This document shows positions 1 to 11,130 of a stretch of DNA of 64,000 nt, in pieces. Numbering within the stretch: the first letter of the stretch is position 1; each line of letters begins with the position of its first letter. Source of the stretch: Heterobilharzia americana (Eukaryota; Platyhelminthes; Trematoda; Strigeidida; Schistosomatidae); the NCBI GenBank assembly GCA_944470555.2, contig OX104134.1, positions 12,627,248-12,691,247 on the forward strand, in the 5' to 3' direction. Made by a program: the position numbers and the translations under genes. Below the pieces are notes generated by a model that was not told the origin of the DNA, did not search any database, and saw only the letters and a program-made list of their open reading frames with translations.

Positions 1-664
1 AGATAATCGGAAAGTGTATAGTTTGCATGCGAAACTGTGTGCAATGCAGACTCTTTCAAGGTAAAAATGTTACTTAATATCATAAATGTAGTCCAATGGA
101 AATTAAAATGTCAACAATAACTGACGTCATTATGTCTTTCATCAAGCCAATAGTAGAGGTTGCTTCTTGATATCAATTAAAGCATACAGAAATTGAATAA
201 ACCATCAGCTTAATTGTAGGGTGTATGTTTAATCTTCAGGATATGCTTCATTTTTTCAATATATCTGACTATTGTCACTAATCATTTGAAGCAGGTAACA
301 AATGTAGTGAAAGGAGGATTTAATAAGTTCATAAATTTTGGCAGGACGTTTCAGCTGAATACTCTACACACTTGGTTATATATACCATGGTATAATACTG
401 AGTGAGATACACATGCGCATTTAAAACGAGAAGAATGAATGAGGCTTAGCAGCATAATAGTTATTTGAAAATTGCCAAGTAGACGTTAGAAGTAGTTGAG
501 AGATGTGTGAAAGTTAACCGAAAAATTACGTGAATTTTAGTTTACTTGCGTCATTGTGAATAAAATAGTTGATAAGCAGATGAAAACTAGTAACAGATCT
601 GCTCACTACCATCCAGTATATTGCATACAATTTCTTACTTCTATATTGTTTTAATCGTTTAATT
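1..664. other. AT-rich sequence, no gene seen
   Basis: I see no ORF with family motifs, no tandem repeat and no SINE core here. It precedes the first recognisable retrotransposon, whose true 5' boundary could extend a little into this stretch. Confidence 0.5.
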
Positions 665-1412
665 ATGTCAACCAATCGTATTGTATATTCTCGCGCGTTT
701 TTAAAATCATTACAACCTATCGCTTCGCAAGTTGATAGGAAATTTAAGAAGAAGCACCACGGTGGATGGCAACGAGCTCTGAAGCGTATGACCATAGATC
801 AAATGACTATTCCGGAAATACTTAGCACAAACTGCAGGTCGTTGCCGAATAAAGTTGATTACCTTCAGTCACTCTTGTCCACAAATGTTTATCGAAACAC
901 GGTGTAATAATGCTGCAGGAAACATGGCTTCATAATCTGTATGATGATGACTTAGTCTGCTTAGATGGTTTCAAATTATTTCGACAAGATCGAAGCTTTT
1001 CGAAGAAGAAATGTGGTGGTGGTGTAGCAACATTTATTAGTACTAACTGGTCGTCCTCCAACTATGTATGCTTCTGCTTCTCTAACGGAAAAATTGAGTG
1101 CATTACCATCAAATGTCGTCCCAAACATTTGAGCAAATACAAATACATATATATCACAAACATGTATGTCACACCTGACTGCAGTTTCTCAGATTTGTCA
1201 ACTTTTGCTGATAAATTCACTGAATTTGCTGCTCCGGTTCTGGGAAACTCCTTGTCTATTGTCTGTGGTGATTTTAACTCATGTGACTACAGTTTTCTAT
1301 TATCATTGGGTCATAAAAATATGGTTAACTTTTCCACTCGTCTTGACAACACCTTAGACTTTGCATTTACAAATGAACCTGGCATATATGAAGCCCGTAA
1401 ACGGGCTCCACT
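665..1412 (+). pseudogene. Endonuclease domain of the CR1/Jockey-like element, frameshifted
   Basis: The domain would nick target DNA to prime reverse transcription. Residues in frame 665-907 (ILSTNCRSLPNK) match the N-terminal strand of AP-type endonucleases. After a frameshift near 890-910, the frame from 910 carries LQETWL with the catalytic glutamate, a GGGVATFIS motif, SIVCGDFNS with the catalytic aspartate (about 1258-1284) and LDFAFTN (about 1354). The terminal SDH motif lies in another frame at about 1419-1427, so a second shift occurs near 1400. The catalytic residues are recognisable but not in one reading frame. The start at 910 is only a convenience of the open frame. Confidence 0.8.
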
Positions 1413-2561
1413 GCTAATTCCGACCACTGTATCGTTCGTGTTTTGCCTAAAGTGTACGGAAAATTATACAAGAAAGCTTTTGCATACCTTTCAAGGAAAG
1501 TTCAATACAGATGCTATTCACAAGAAAATATAGAAAAGGACTGGGATATATTTGCTGATGAAGTTTTAGACAACACTATTACCAATATCACAAGCTATCT
1601 CAGATTCTGTCTCGATATCTGCTGCCCTACTGAAACAATTTACATGAGATTTGACAGACTTTCCTCTCCTCATCTCAAGAGGCTTCGGAGAGAAAAGGAA
1701 AGGTTGTATAAGGCGAGAGATCACCCTGGCGTTAAAAGGCTTAACTGCCTAATTAAGTCTGAAATACAACGTCTGAATACTATATACAACGAGTTCTTAT
1801 CGTGTAAGAACTCTTCCAATATATGGAAATTATTTAAAGAGCTTACTGGTAAAAAACAGATGACAACACAAACTCGTTCGGATGTCTGTGCGTTAAACAA
1901 GTCATTTATACGTCGGCAAGCTAATTTCACCCTTCCTAATGTGCAAAATCAAGTGGATAGCTGCTTTCCAGGTTTCAATACAAATGATGTATTTAAATGT
2001 CTAAAGTCTTTGAATCCCTCCCAAAGCTTAGGTCCTGATGGTGTTTCTAGTATCATATTTAGAAAATGTGCAGATATTTTGTGTCATCCACTTACAGATA
2101 TCTTCAATGTATCGTTCTCTAAAAACATAATACCCACTGCTTGGAAGCAGATAAAAATTGTACCTGTGCCTAAGCCATCTTCTGGATCAGATGTTACTTT
2201 TCGACCCATCGCTATAACTTCCCCTTTTCTGAAGACAATGGAGAAATTACTTCTGCTTGTGATTGAGCCTTCATTGATGGCCTTCAGAGATCCAAAACAG
2301 TTTGCTTACAAACACCGGAGGAGTACTTTAGATGCAGCTACTGTCTTGCATCATAATATTGTTTCTAGTCTCGACAAAGGTGTTAAGTATGTCCGTTGTG
2401 CCTTTTTGGATTACTCATCAGCCTTTGACTCTGTTCCTAGACCACTTTTGTTAAATAAGCTTGCCATAGCTCACACTGATCCATGGGTTACAAAATGGCT
2501 GCATTCTTATTTTTCTGAAAGGAAACAGTACACTATTCATAAAGGATGCGCTCCACTTCAT
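1413..2561 (+). pseudogene. Reverse transcriptase fingers and palm of the CR1/Jockey-like element
   Basis: The open frame 1443-2648 encodes the connector and the first half of a LINE reverse transcriptase. Visible motifs in order are LGPDGVSS (motif 1 region, about 2030), IKIVPVPKP, FRPIAITSPFLKTMEKLL (motif 2, about 2199), the FAYKHRRSTLDA block (about 2301) and AFLDYSSAFDSVP with the motif A aspartates (about 2401). After about 2550 this frame loses similarity and the protein continues in a second frame. The upstream 200 residues, rich in Lys and Arg, resemble the usual linker between endonuclease and RT. Confidence 0.85.
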
Positions 2562-3432
2562 TGCTTACTGAAGCTGGTGTGCCTCAAGGTGCTGTACTTT
2601 CTCCTTTTCTGTTTTCCTTTTTTTGCACGATTTGCCTTATTCTGTTGAAACTAATTTTATCAAGTATGCTGACGACCTGACGATTTCTATTCCAGTAAAC
2701 TCTTCTTTGGATTGCTCGAAATTAAATGAATTCTTGTCTGAAGTTGGTAAATGGTCTCTCTCAAATGGTCTCAAACTAAACCCCTCTAAATGTCAGACCG
2801 TTAATTTTAGCCTCAGGCGTAAACAAGACTTATGTGAGCTGCTTAAATCTCATGACGCCTGCTGCATCAATGGTATTTCTGCAGAAAGTAAATCGAGTGT
2901 GAACTATCTTGGGTTGCGTTTTACTTCTGACCTTTGTTGGTCGTCCCATATTTTATTGACTTGTAAAAAAATCTTTCGTTTAACTTATTACGTAAAGAAA
3001 TTGAGGCTTTCTGGTATAACTCAACTGCTTCTTTTACAATTTATTAATTCCTGCATTTTACCTATTCTTCTATATTGTTCCCCATTAATCTTTCCTGGTC
3101 TTCTTAAAAAGGACTATGTTATGTTGCGTAGGGCTTTGAAGACCGTCAGCAGGGTGAGTGGTGTGTCTCTGGCTCAACTGATTAACACTGTAGTTGATCG
3201 ACATATAAATTCCTGCAAGCTACTAGCTACAGAAATTTTAACTGACAGTGAGCATCCACTTCATTTACAGCTCTCTCCATGTATCTCCTCAGGGAGGACA
3301 AGGAGAAACTACATAAGACTGTATGCTCGTACAGCTAAGTATAAGAATTCGACTGTACCTTACCTTGCACGCATATTTTGTGAGGAAAAAAGTGTTAGAA
3401 CAGAAATCACACATCAACTTTGTGACAGTTAA
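2562..3432 (+). pseudogene. Reverse transcriptase YADD and C-terminal part of the CR1/Jockey-like element
   Basis: GVPQGAVLSPFLFSFF (motif B, 2576-2623) is read in one frame, and the sequence then shifts at a T-rich run near 2615-2624 into the frame 2623-3432. That frame starts HDLPYSVETNFIKYADDLTIS, with the catalytic YADD at about 2662-2673, followed by LKLNPSKCQ and VNYLGL (motifs D and E region). The rest resembles the thumb and C-terminal region of CR1-like RTs, including LLYCSPLIFPGL. It stops at 3432, about 200 bp before the (TTA)n tail. Slippage in the T run is an easy explanation for the second shift. Confidence 0.85.
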
Positions 3433-3734
3433 AAATCTCATTTCAATAATTTAACTTACAATGCAAAATTTTCTCGTTTTTAATATTCTTCACATAACTT
3501 AAATTTTTATAATAAAACAATTCAAAAGGCTGCAAAGTAGTATGTATATACTTATATTTTGTTGTTATTGCAATATATATTACGCTGAGAATTCCAAATT
3601 GTACCACAAATTGTTTGGAATAAAGTGAATTATTATTATTATTATTATTAAACGTGATGACTTAATAATGCAAATAGGAAATAAATGAGAAGAAAAATAA
3701 TTAACTAGTAGTAACAATTAACAAAAACAACTTT

Positions 3735-4680
3735 ACTGTTGAACTCATCAGGCATGAAAAATGTTGATAAGACAAACCAAAAGTCACCACCATTTGCTTT
3801 TCAGAACACAAAGAGTTGGTTTTTAAGCCTTAATTCCATAGGCATCTGTGGATGCACGCAGTTTCTTGTTCTGTTGTCTGGTGATTACTCCAAATATTTC
3901 AATAGAGTCGATGTCATGTCTGAAGTCTAATGGATGTTTGATCAGGAAGCTGCTTGGAATCTTTACTTCAGAACGAACCAAATATCCAGCTGAGTGTTCA
4001 CCTGTACAAGTAGACAGCAGTCTCTTGGAACTACCTATTTATTTGCTTCCACTAGCATATTGAATTAAAATATGGATTTATAAGTGTCTAGAATAGCTGT
4101 TTTGTCTTTATCGTATTATTGTAATACGCACTTCGGGGTGATAAGAAACTAGTTTTATGGTATAGTCGGTCGTCCCTATGGCTATATCAGGCCTACATTT
4201 GATTCTATCATGCACATCATCCTCTTTGAATAGAAGATTCATATATGCTGACCTTTGAGAAGCAATGACGACAGCATGTTCCATTTCTGAATTTTTGGCA
4301 TACTTACTGATAAATCTTCCAGAACATCCATTTCATCTCGTTCGAAGCATTTATTTCATATTCAACCTAGCTGTCAGAATAGATTACATTAGCTTTATTA
4401 AACAGAGTTCGAACTAGATTCTTTTTGCACTGAATGGAAGCGAAATTTCTAAAGTGCAACTAACGTCCCGTTCAAGACGGTTTTCTCCGTATAAAACTTT
4501 CTACAGATTCATGGATCGTTTCCGCTAGAAAAAGTTCCATTCCTTCTCCTGTACGAAGACCAATTTCTTTATCTATATTTCTGGATTTGAATCAACAGGT
4601 TTACTTGTTCTTAAAGAATGTGGTGCGTCTGCTTCACTGATTCTAAAAAGTTGCTGTTACAAATAAACAAGATATCAGAA
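3735..4680 (-). pseudogene. Penelope-like element remnant (RT thumb to GIY-YIG C-terminus)
   Basis: Translating the minus strand gives fragments in more than one frame that run in PLE order. They are NLVRTLFNKA near 4400, FISKYAK near 4310, a YMNLLFKEDDVHDRI block near 4220, then EHSAGYLVRSE near 4000, HPLDFRHDIDSIE, LRASTDAYGIKA and, after a stop, KPTLCVLKS near 3800. The intact PLE at 33.9-36.3 kb has the same sequence of landmarks (NLIHSLCYRI, RFIDKNM, LFMSLEFKGD, EHLIDFHH, LLKTAEALAI, RPDLCVQK). The YIG motif itself is not recognisable and several stops interrupt the frame, so this is an old, inactive copy. It starts only about 85 bp after the CR1-like tail. Confidence 0.7.
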
Positions 4681-4860
4681 TTCTTTTATAAACTACATCA
4701 TTTTGCCGGATATAATCCATATAATATGTTTTTCTCAAAAGTATAATGATAATTCAAGATGATCTTTGTACTGAGGTAACTGTAGTTTCAGTATATCAAT
4801 GTTTACTACATCACTTAACCATGCTTTTTTTCACTGAATTAGCTACTATACTTCTGATGG

Positions 4861-5409
4861 TTGGCGTATTCTGTTCAAAAACTGAACACTGCAGAAATTG
4901 ATATCCCTGCATATTACAAAAGTGGAGATTGTCCAATCAGTTCACATGGTAACAAATCACCTAAATCACTTTACCATCAACTAGCAAACGCAAAAGACAA
5001 TTCGGTTGTTTGTGGTAATTTTGTTGTCACTGTAGACACTGGTCAGAGATCTACACTGAATGAAATTTATTATCAGCTAAAATCTTGTATTCCACAAACC
5101 CTATCCACCGAAATGTACATACACAGTAGTGAGACCTTTTTACTTTTTAATAAGGAGAAGGTAATCAAATAAAGATGTTGATAAAACTAATACTAAATGG
5201 TATTACAGAAATTCTATATGATTTCCAAGGTTTCAAGGTTATGTGCACATTTCCTGCCCAAAAAGAATGATATTCATGTCGCAGAAATTCCTGAAGCGTG
5301 GATGAAAGTGGGTTTGAATAATAATTTATGTCTTTTCTGCCAGCACTGGATTCATTTCAGGGAACATAATGTATTGGAAAAGAATAAACTGTCACATGCA
5401 TTTCGGTAA
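4861..5409 (+). CDS. Unrecognised two-exon ORF candidate with a possible 48-bp intron
   Basis: I do not recognise this protein. Two open segments, 4861-5172 and 5197-5409, share one frame and are separated by stops. A GTAATC donor at 5161 and a TATTACAG acceptor ending at 5208 would remove exactly 48 bp in phase 0 and make one continuous frame of about 167 codons. Very short introns near gene 5' ends are known in schistosomes. The first segment has no ATG near its start (it opens at TTG), but an ACTGCAG acceptor at about 4887-4893 could begin an internal exon at 4894. No transposon motif is seen in it. It could be a host exon pair, a pseudogene or chance. Confidence 0.3.
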
Positions 5410-5985
5410 CCGTGTACAGTACATTATGTTTTGATGTGTAGATATCATATATCGTTTATACTGACTGAACTTTCACACTGAACTAGACGTGACTAACAGT
5501 CACCAGTCACCTTATTAGAATAAGTTAGTCTGATTTGCTATACACCAGATTATCCTATATTGAAAACTAGCATGAGCAGAATCAAATGGTCATTACTGAA
5601 CACAGGGAATAATACCATACCATTATTGCATTTTATTCAGTTTACTTCCTTGTTGAAAAATTTTAAGACATTTATGACTCAAACGGTTAGAATAAGTAGT
5701 CTTTTTAATGCAAGGAATAGTATTTATTTGATTTGACTTTAAAAAGGAACAGCAATCGAAAGACTAGTTGTACTAACTCATCAGATTGTACCGGTAAATT
5801 TCTTCCTCAAATGGGTTGATATTTCACAAACTTCAGAGGTAGTAACCATCACCCACTTCAAGATGAGATTCTCGATGTTCTAATGAGGAGTCGTTAGTAA
5901 CCGGTTAGGCCAGCCAAGTTGGAAATGAGGACAGTTACTTAATGACGCGGTCGGATGGAAGTTGCACTATGTCGTGAACTGACAG
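5410..5985. other. AT-rich sequence, no gene seen
   Basis: No coding motif is recognisable. A short stretch around 5880-5960 is richer in GC and may be a decayed 5' part of the SINE that follows. Confidence 0.45.
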
Positions 5986-5989
5986 AATC

Positions 5990-6215
5990 AGGGAATTTGG
6001 ATCATGGAACTCCAACCCAGTGGGTCACTGGTAAGGCGCTGAGCGCGGAATCCGTAAGTCCAGGTTTCCACCCCTTGATGGGCCATGGGTGCACACAGCT
6101 GAGGAGTCCTTTGCCAGGATGAAAAGAATATCCAGTGCTTCCAGGTCATCAGTAGTTCTCCAAGTGGTGTCAGTCGATGATAAATATCAACCCGGAATTA
6201 AAATGTACATTTAAT
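5990..6215 (+). repeat. tRNA-headed SINE with hammerhead-like core (family 2)
   Basis: The head (about 6010-6075) looks tRNA-derived: a GGTAAGGCGCTGAGCG stretch in box A position and AGGTTTCCACCCC where box B (GGTTCGAATCC) should be. A hammerhead-like block follows, then CAGTGCTTCCAGG and a conserved tail, GGTGTCAGTCGATGATAAAT. The same tail is found after the hammerhead-like core at 47.13 kb, which defines the family. I recognise the order tRNA-like head, CTGAGGAGTCC core, AGTGCTTCCAGG as an abundant schistosome repeat type. The copy is mutated and probably inactive. Confidence 0.65.
6089..6140 (+). ncRNA. Hammerhead-ribozyme-like motif, family 2, decayed
   Basis: The core CTGAGGA is intact at 6099-6105, GAAA is at 6121-6124, and an ATC triplet at 6130-6132 is in the position of the NUH cleavage site. 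Stem II would be GTCC with GGAT, including one G-U pair. The short stem III is poorly paired (AAG against TAT), so self-cleavage is doubtful. The call is based on motif order only. Confidence 0.5.
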
Positions 6216-8309
6216 GTTTTTTAACAACAACCACTGAAATGAACTTCAGCGTAGTAATGAAATGAACTGATTTTTACACTATGATTCAAGATTTCATGGG
6301 AATCTACCACCCTTGCATCAACGGTCAATGAACTTTTGGGTCGTTATGATCAGTTTTCACTTTAGCTACTGAGTAGAAAATTAAATAGTAACTAGATTTT
6401 TCAGTCTACAAGTAAGTGATTTCTATTCTTCTTGAATACTTTCATTATGATTAAACACTTATGTTTACGTCCGTATAACCAGTTTATAAATGAGGTTATC
6501 ATATGGATGTATTTTCTATGGTTCGACTCTTTTATTACAATGAAAAGGTCAAGGAAAGACGTTTCCCATAGCTTGTCTCTCTAGATATTATCTTTGAGCA
6601 ATTCCAAGTGAATAAAGTGCGACTAGTCACATGTAAAGTGCTATCTCCGTGCAACTTCTCTTACCCATTAAGTGGTTATTATGAGAGTCTGTCTTTAGAG
6701 ATCGGTGGTACAGTCGATTGTTGACTTATTATTGTTTGTAAATGACCCGATAATCACACGTATGTAGACCTTGGAAAAATTTAACAGATTGATCATAAGT
6801 GGCGTAGGAGATATGATTGTGTTTGACACTTAGTTCTTCAACAGTCGGTCAAGGCTTTCTTGAGATCTTGGAAGAATATCTTTAATTACTGGTGTCCTCT
6901 AAATGGGATCACTAGTACAATGATTTCATATCTGTCAATCGAAATCACTTTTCTAATGAATTTGTCTTGTTTTAATAACACATTTTCTCACATTTCAACA
7001 GTGAAGAGGGGAATGTAACATGGCTACTGATGTTGGTCGTACCTCTGAAAAAACTACATCCTGTTACATAGTTAGAGTTAATAAAAAATTTTAACCTTGG
7101 GGAAGCATTACTTAAGCCAAGAAATGGTGCTAATAAATGCACTCTATGACTTCCTGATTGTAAAATACTGATAGCTCTAGCCTTCGTAGAAGTGTGAAAG
7201 ATTTGGCAAGTTATTTGTCTCTTTTTACATTTTTTACTATTATGTGCACTTTTTCCGATTGTTTATATGGTAGCGCTTTCTAAACGCACGGATGTATTTC
7301 ATCATAATGAAAGAGTTAAACAACTTTTAATTTCAAATATCATACCGTCTGACATCAGTTGTCCACCATCCTAAGTGTGTTGAAACTACTGTTATGATGA
7401 CACAACTTACATGTCCTTGAATATCTCAAAATCAATAGAAATTAAGTAATGGAGTCGAAGGATACTGATAGATCATTTTGATTCTATTCTACTTACAGTA
7501 GGATTTTTAGTAATTTTTTGAAAGTAGCATAAATGAAAATAAGCTCGATTTTGATAGACTGTGATGACAACAAGATATGATTTCACATGTTGTTGTAAAT
7601 AGTTTTAACTAAACACATGAACATCATAGGAGTATAATGACTCAATTACACGTCATTTTTTCTAATCTTTCACTAATTTAATTTAATTTTAGTTTGATAT
7701 TCAAAAAATACAGACTATTAGTAGAAAGGCATACCGCAAAGTGCAGCAGAAAATTCGTGTTATTTGACTTGAAAGGCTGTTGCTATCCTGGTCAGCATAC
7801 ACTAGTTTGTTGGTTTCATTTTTCAAGTGTGGGCTAAAAGTATTCTAAACAAAGCATTACCTTAATTGGATAAATTATCATTACCATATCATTAGCAAGA
7901 ATTAAAGGGCCTTACTTACTAAGAAAAACATGAGAATGAGTAAACTGGAGATCTTTGAAGACATACTGCAGTTTGTAGACAAATTTTTTGTGCATTTATC
8001 TGACATTCTACAGATTATAAATATGACTGAACAGCTTGATAATGAAGCAGTTGAAAAGAAATATTTTTTTCGCTGATACTCGTTTTGTTCTTATTAATGA
8101 ATAAATGAGTAAATCTTGTCAAATAATACATTGTCAATCTTCTTTAACTGACGCGTTCTTTGGTGTACATAACATAGTTTGATAGGAATTTATTGTTTTA
8201 AGGGTCATATCAATTTCAAGTAGTCTCGGTAATCTTGTCGTGATCTCTGATATATTCTTTATTTACAGTAGAATAATCGGTTTACTAATTTCTGCTGCCA
8301 TCTTTATAG
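6216..8309. other. AT-rich sequence, no gene seen
   Basis: No supportable ORF, tandem array or repeat core was found on either strand. Confidence 0.5.
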
Positions 8310-8400
8310 TCGATGATACTGTTGTCAAGAAAGACAATAAAAGCTCCACGATTAAACCATCATGCTCAAAGAGAGCAATGCAATCAAGATCATCCACCTG
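8310..8400 (+). repeat. Decayed fold-back repeat, half copy
   Basis: GATGATACTGTTGTC, AATAAAAGCTCCACGATTAA, ACCATCATGCTCAAAGAGAG and CAATCAAGATCATCCACC occur in the same order as in the fold-back repeats at 59.17-59.32 and 60.55-60.69 kb. Only the right-arm half is recognisable here. It falls inside an 85-codon open frame that I regard as chance. Confidence 0.5.
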
Positions 8401-9289
8401 GACATTTTACCTTACTCTCCACCCCTCTTCATTACCAGTAGTGCATAACAGACATCTGAATGATAGTGAAACTAAACTCAGTAGGTCTCTTAGCTGACTT
8501 AGCGTGAGAAACATTTTTTGGATGTTCTGAAAGCAAACCTATCACATAAACTGTCAATTTATTTTTCATGGACACCGCTGATTCATTCGTAGCTATTAGT
8601 AGATCTGTCTAGCAAGAATGCCTGACCTGGAATTCATCTTGCTCCAACTTGTTGGCTAGCTTGATCCTATATTTTTCAGTAATGTTTCTCTAGTTATGTT
8701 TATGAGTATCTTAAATATATTAATAATATAGGAGTAGAACTTGCGCACTGTGGTAGGCTGTAATTCTACTTTGGTCTGTTCATTAGAATTGTCGTACAGT
8801 GAAACAGTATTATTTCCTGGATAACGTTTCGGGCATAATTTAATTTTCGTATTTACAGTAGGTAGATCAGCATTTTTGAGACATGGGTTATAAAGTTCTG
8901 ATCCTTTTTCCCTCTTTATGATAAGGGTAATGGAATTTTCTCTTTATCTCAAACAGATGAAGAACCATTTCTGTGAAATATATTTAGTATTAAGTCGATA
9001 AACGAAGATTCGATTATCAACCCTTCACTCCACCCAAACGAGTTAATTTTCAATACTGTTACTGTCTTCTTTCCTAAGGTGGGACTGTGTACAATTGGAT
9101 GCATGGATATAGTCGAGCTTTCTAAATTCCTTATTTTATTAGGATCTACTAGTCTACTAAGTTTTGTGCTTTGTTATTCTAGATGACCTTGGTTGACTAC
9201 TTTGATCTATGCACTTATCCTAGCAGTCACGCATCTTAAAACCATAGGGTACGAAGCTGTTAAAATGCATATTAAAGAATTCTTCAGAA
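8401..9289. other. AT-rich sequence, no gene seen
   Basis: Nothing is recognisable apart from the approach to the PLE remnant that starts near 9290, whose 5' limit is unclear. Confidence 0.45.
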
Positions 9290-10800
9290 TTAAAGAACAA
9301 AATCATGTCATCGTACATTGAAGAAAATGAAATAATGGCAAATTTTGGTTTGTTCTCTATTTACTAAAATACCTATTATAGATGCATCAGAAATCACTTA
9401 CAAACTACTAGTGCCAGATACTGACCTAAGTTCATGATACCCATTAAATTCAGGAAAAATCCTGAAGTCTGTGGAATTATACTTACAGACAGATAGACAA
9501 ATGGTATAACAATGTGACCTCCAGTATCCTCAGTGTTCATGCATGTATCAGAGACTAATGCAATCGCAAAAATGTTCTACGTTTGCGGGAATTTGGTTAA
9601 GGTACATAGATGAAACATCTCCTATCATTAAATGTAACCATCTGGATAAACTTTTCCATCACATGCAATGGGTGCAGTAGTATCACTTTCACCTAGGAAG
9701 TTGAATCCAACTTATAAAAATTAACCTTTATGGACTGTATGGTGGAACAACACCAGTACGTCAAAGATGCATTAGACATCATTCGAAACCGACTATTGTC
9801 GTAGATTGAGCTAAATGCACGATGCCCATTAGATCCAGAAGAAATTCGAAAGTCTATTGAATTAGGCTTACGATCGACTGTATTCAAGTCTAGAAGAAAT
9901 CTGCTCAGACGGAGAGATAGTATAGGAATGGGATCTCTGGTATCCTCGAGAGTAGCTAACTTGTTCATGCATTCATTAGAGACAAACGCAGTAGAAAACT
10001 GTTCTACACCTCCAAGAATGTAGTCAAGGTATTGGAAAATACATTTGTCATCATTAAATGCAAGCGTCTGGATGAACTCTTCTGTCATATAAATAATTAG
10101 TGCGGAAGTAATACTTTCACCAAGAAGTTGAATCCAACTTATTGAAATTAGCCTTCATGGACTGTTTGAAGGCAAGACACCAGTACAATAGAATAAAAAC
10201 AAACATTTCTAGAAAATCAACATATTTTGACAGATGCCTAGATTATCAGTCTGCACACCCTGTGACCACTAAAGTACGGTACACATTGGAAGCAAACATT
10301 TATTCCAAAAACTTCGTGCATTCTTAATTTAGTTTTTAAAAAGAGGTAATAATCTCATGTCGTAAGGAGATCCACGAAAAAGTAAGAAGAATTCTCAACA
10401 AGTGTACCACAAGAGTCTGTTTTTGTGCAAAGAATACCCTTCTTTATAACTTAATGAAGGTTAAAGATGTAGTACTTTAAGAAAACTAAAAGAACTGAAT
10501 TTATGAAATCAAATGAGCAGACAAGAATACAGTATATGTGGGTAGACAACCAAGCAGATAAAGAGTGAAAGAGTATGGAATATGTCTAAAGAAGATTTCA
10601 AAAATCTGGGCAGTGAAAAAGGAGTTGCGCTACACTCCGTAGAAACAAGCCACGAAATCCACCTTGATAGAATCAGTGTTCTACAAAACGGTTTTGAGTC
10701 ATACCAAGAAAGATTGACACCCAAAGCCCTGCAAATGAGGACAGGTTCAGACAGTCTGAACAGATGAAATGGAGTGAAGTTAGCTGCCTCTTGTCAAGTA
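9290..10800 (+). pseudogene. Penelope-like element remnant with internal tandem duplication
   Basis: Frames on the plus strand show PLE reverse transcriptase and endonuclease landmarks. RYIDETSPIIK near 9600 and KVLENTFVIIK near 10030 are two versions of the RYVDDTFVIIK catalytic region. They are followed by LDELFCHINN, a STYFDRCLDYQSAHPVTTK block (10225-10281) equivalent to YRKPTHTxRYLDYxSxHP, and EIHEKVRRILNKC near 10370. The C-terminal ALHSVETSHEIHLDR, ERLTPKALQM and SDSLNR (10620-10767) match the end of GIY-YIG-containing PLE proteins. The frame is broken many times. Its KPTHT-type wording differs from the KPTWNGQL type of the 33.9-kb PLE, so it is probably a different PLE lineage. Confidence 0.72.
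9418..10185 (+). repeat. Diverged direct duplication, period about 427 bp, inside the PLE remnant
   Basis: Two copies, about 9418-9770 and 9845-10185, share blocks in the same order: a GAAxTTCGAAAGTCT-like start, TGGTATCCTC, TTCATGCAT, AGAGAC, AATGTAGTCAAGGT-like sequence, ATCATTAAATG, the shared GAAGTTGAATCCAACTTAT (about 9697 and 10124), and TTATGGACTGT/TCATGGACTGT. The offset at GTTGAATCC is 427 bp. The copies are clearly diverged, so the duplication is old. Each contains one version of the RT catalytic region. Confidence 0.65.
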
Positions 10801-11027
10801 TCGGTTAGTGAGCAGAAATAGTGACTCTACGCTTTACCGTCAACATCAGTCTCAACTTAATTATTTCCGCATCAGCAACAACATAATCTGGATTGATCTG
10901 ATTCATTATTATTGTCATCATCACCACCAGTGCTATCATTAATTTCCACTGTAATCCAACAAACAATGAAAAATCGGTTACCATCATTCATCTCTATATA
11001 CCAAGCGAAATGACATATATTGTTGCC
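10801..11027. other. AT-rich sequence, no gene seen
   Basis: No feature is supported between the PLE remnant and the SINE fragment. Confidence 0.4.
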
Positions 11028-11130
11028 AGGTTCGAGTCTCAGTAGGCACGGCATCACTCACTTGGGAGCAGGTACATCCGGCTCACGAGTCCGAAATAGA
11101 ACAAAATGTACATTCTGCTTTGTCCATACT
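11028..11130 (+). repeat. 5'-truncated Sm-alpha type SINE fragment with hammerhead remnant
   Basis: The fragment begins in the box B region (AGGTTCGAGTCTC at 11028-11040) and continues with CACTCACTTGGGAGCAGGTA and CATCCGGCTCACGAGTCCGA, the arrangement of the schistosome Sm-alpha SINE. The expected CTGATGA core reads CTCACGA (about 11082-11088), and the GACGAAA element reads GAACAAAA, so the ribozyme core is destroyed. The tail after the core is short and diverged. Confidence 0.7.

Larger units (their letters stand above)
665..3650 (+). mobile_element. Degraded CR1/Jockey-like non-LTR retrotransposon with (TTA)n tail
   Basis: This is a LINE-type element: an apurinic-like endonuclease followed by a reverse transcriptase, then a short 3' UTR ending in AATAAAGTGAA and about seven TTA units at 3629-3650. 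A 3' microsatellite tail instead of poly(A) is typical of CR1/Jockey-group elements, the group that contains schistosome SR1 and Perere. The coding region is spread over three frames, with shifts near 890, 1400, 2560 and 2622, so the copy cannot make its protein. No second, RNA-binding ORF is seen upstream, so it is probably 5'-truncated. The clade call rests on motif style and tail and could be wrong between CR1 and Jockey. Confidence 0.85.
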
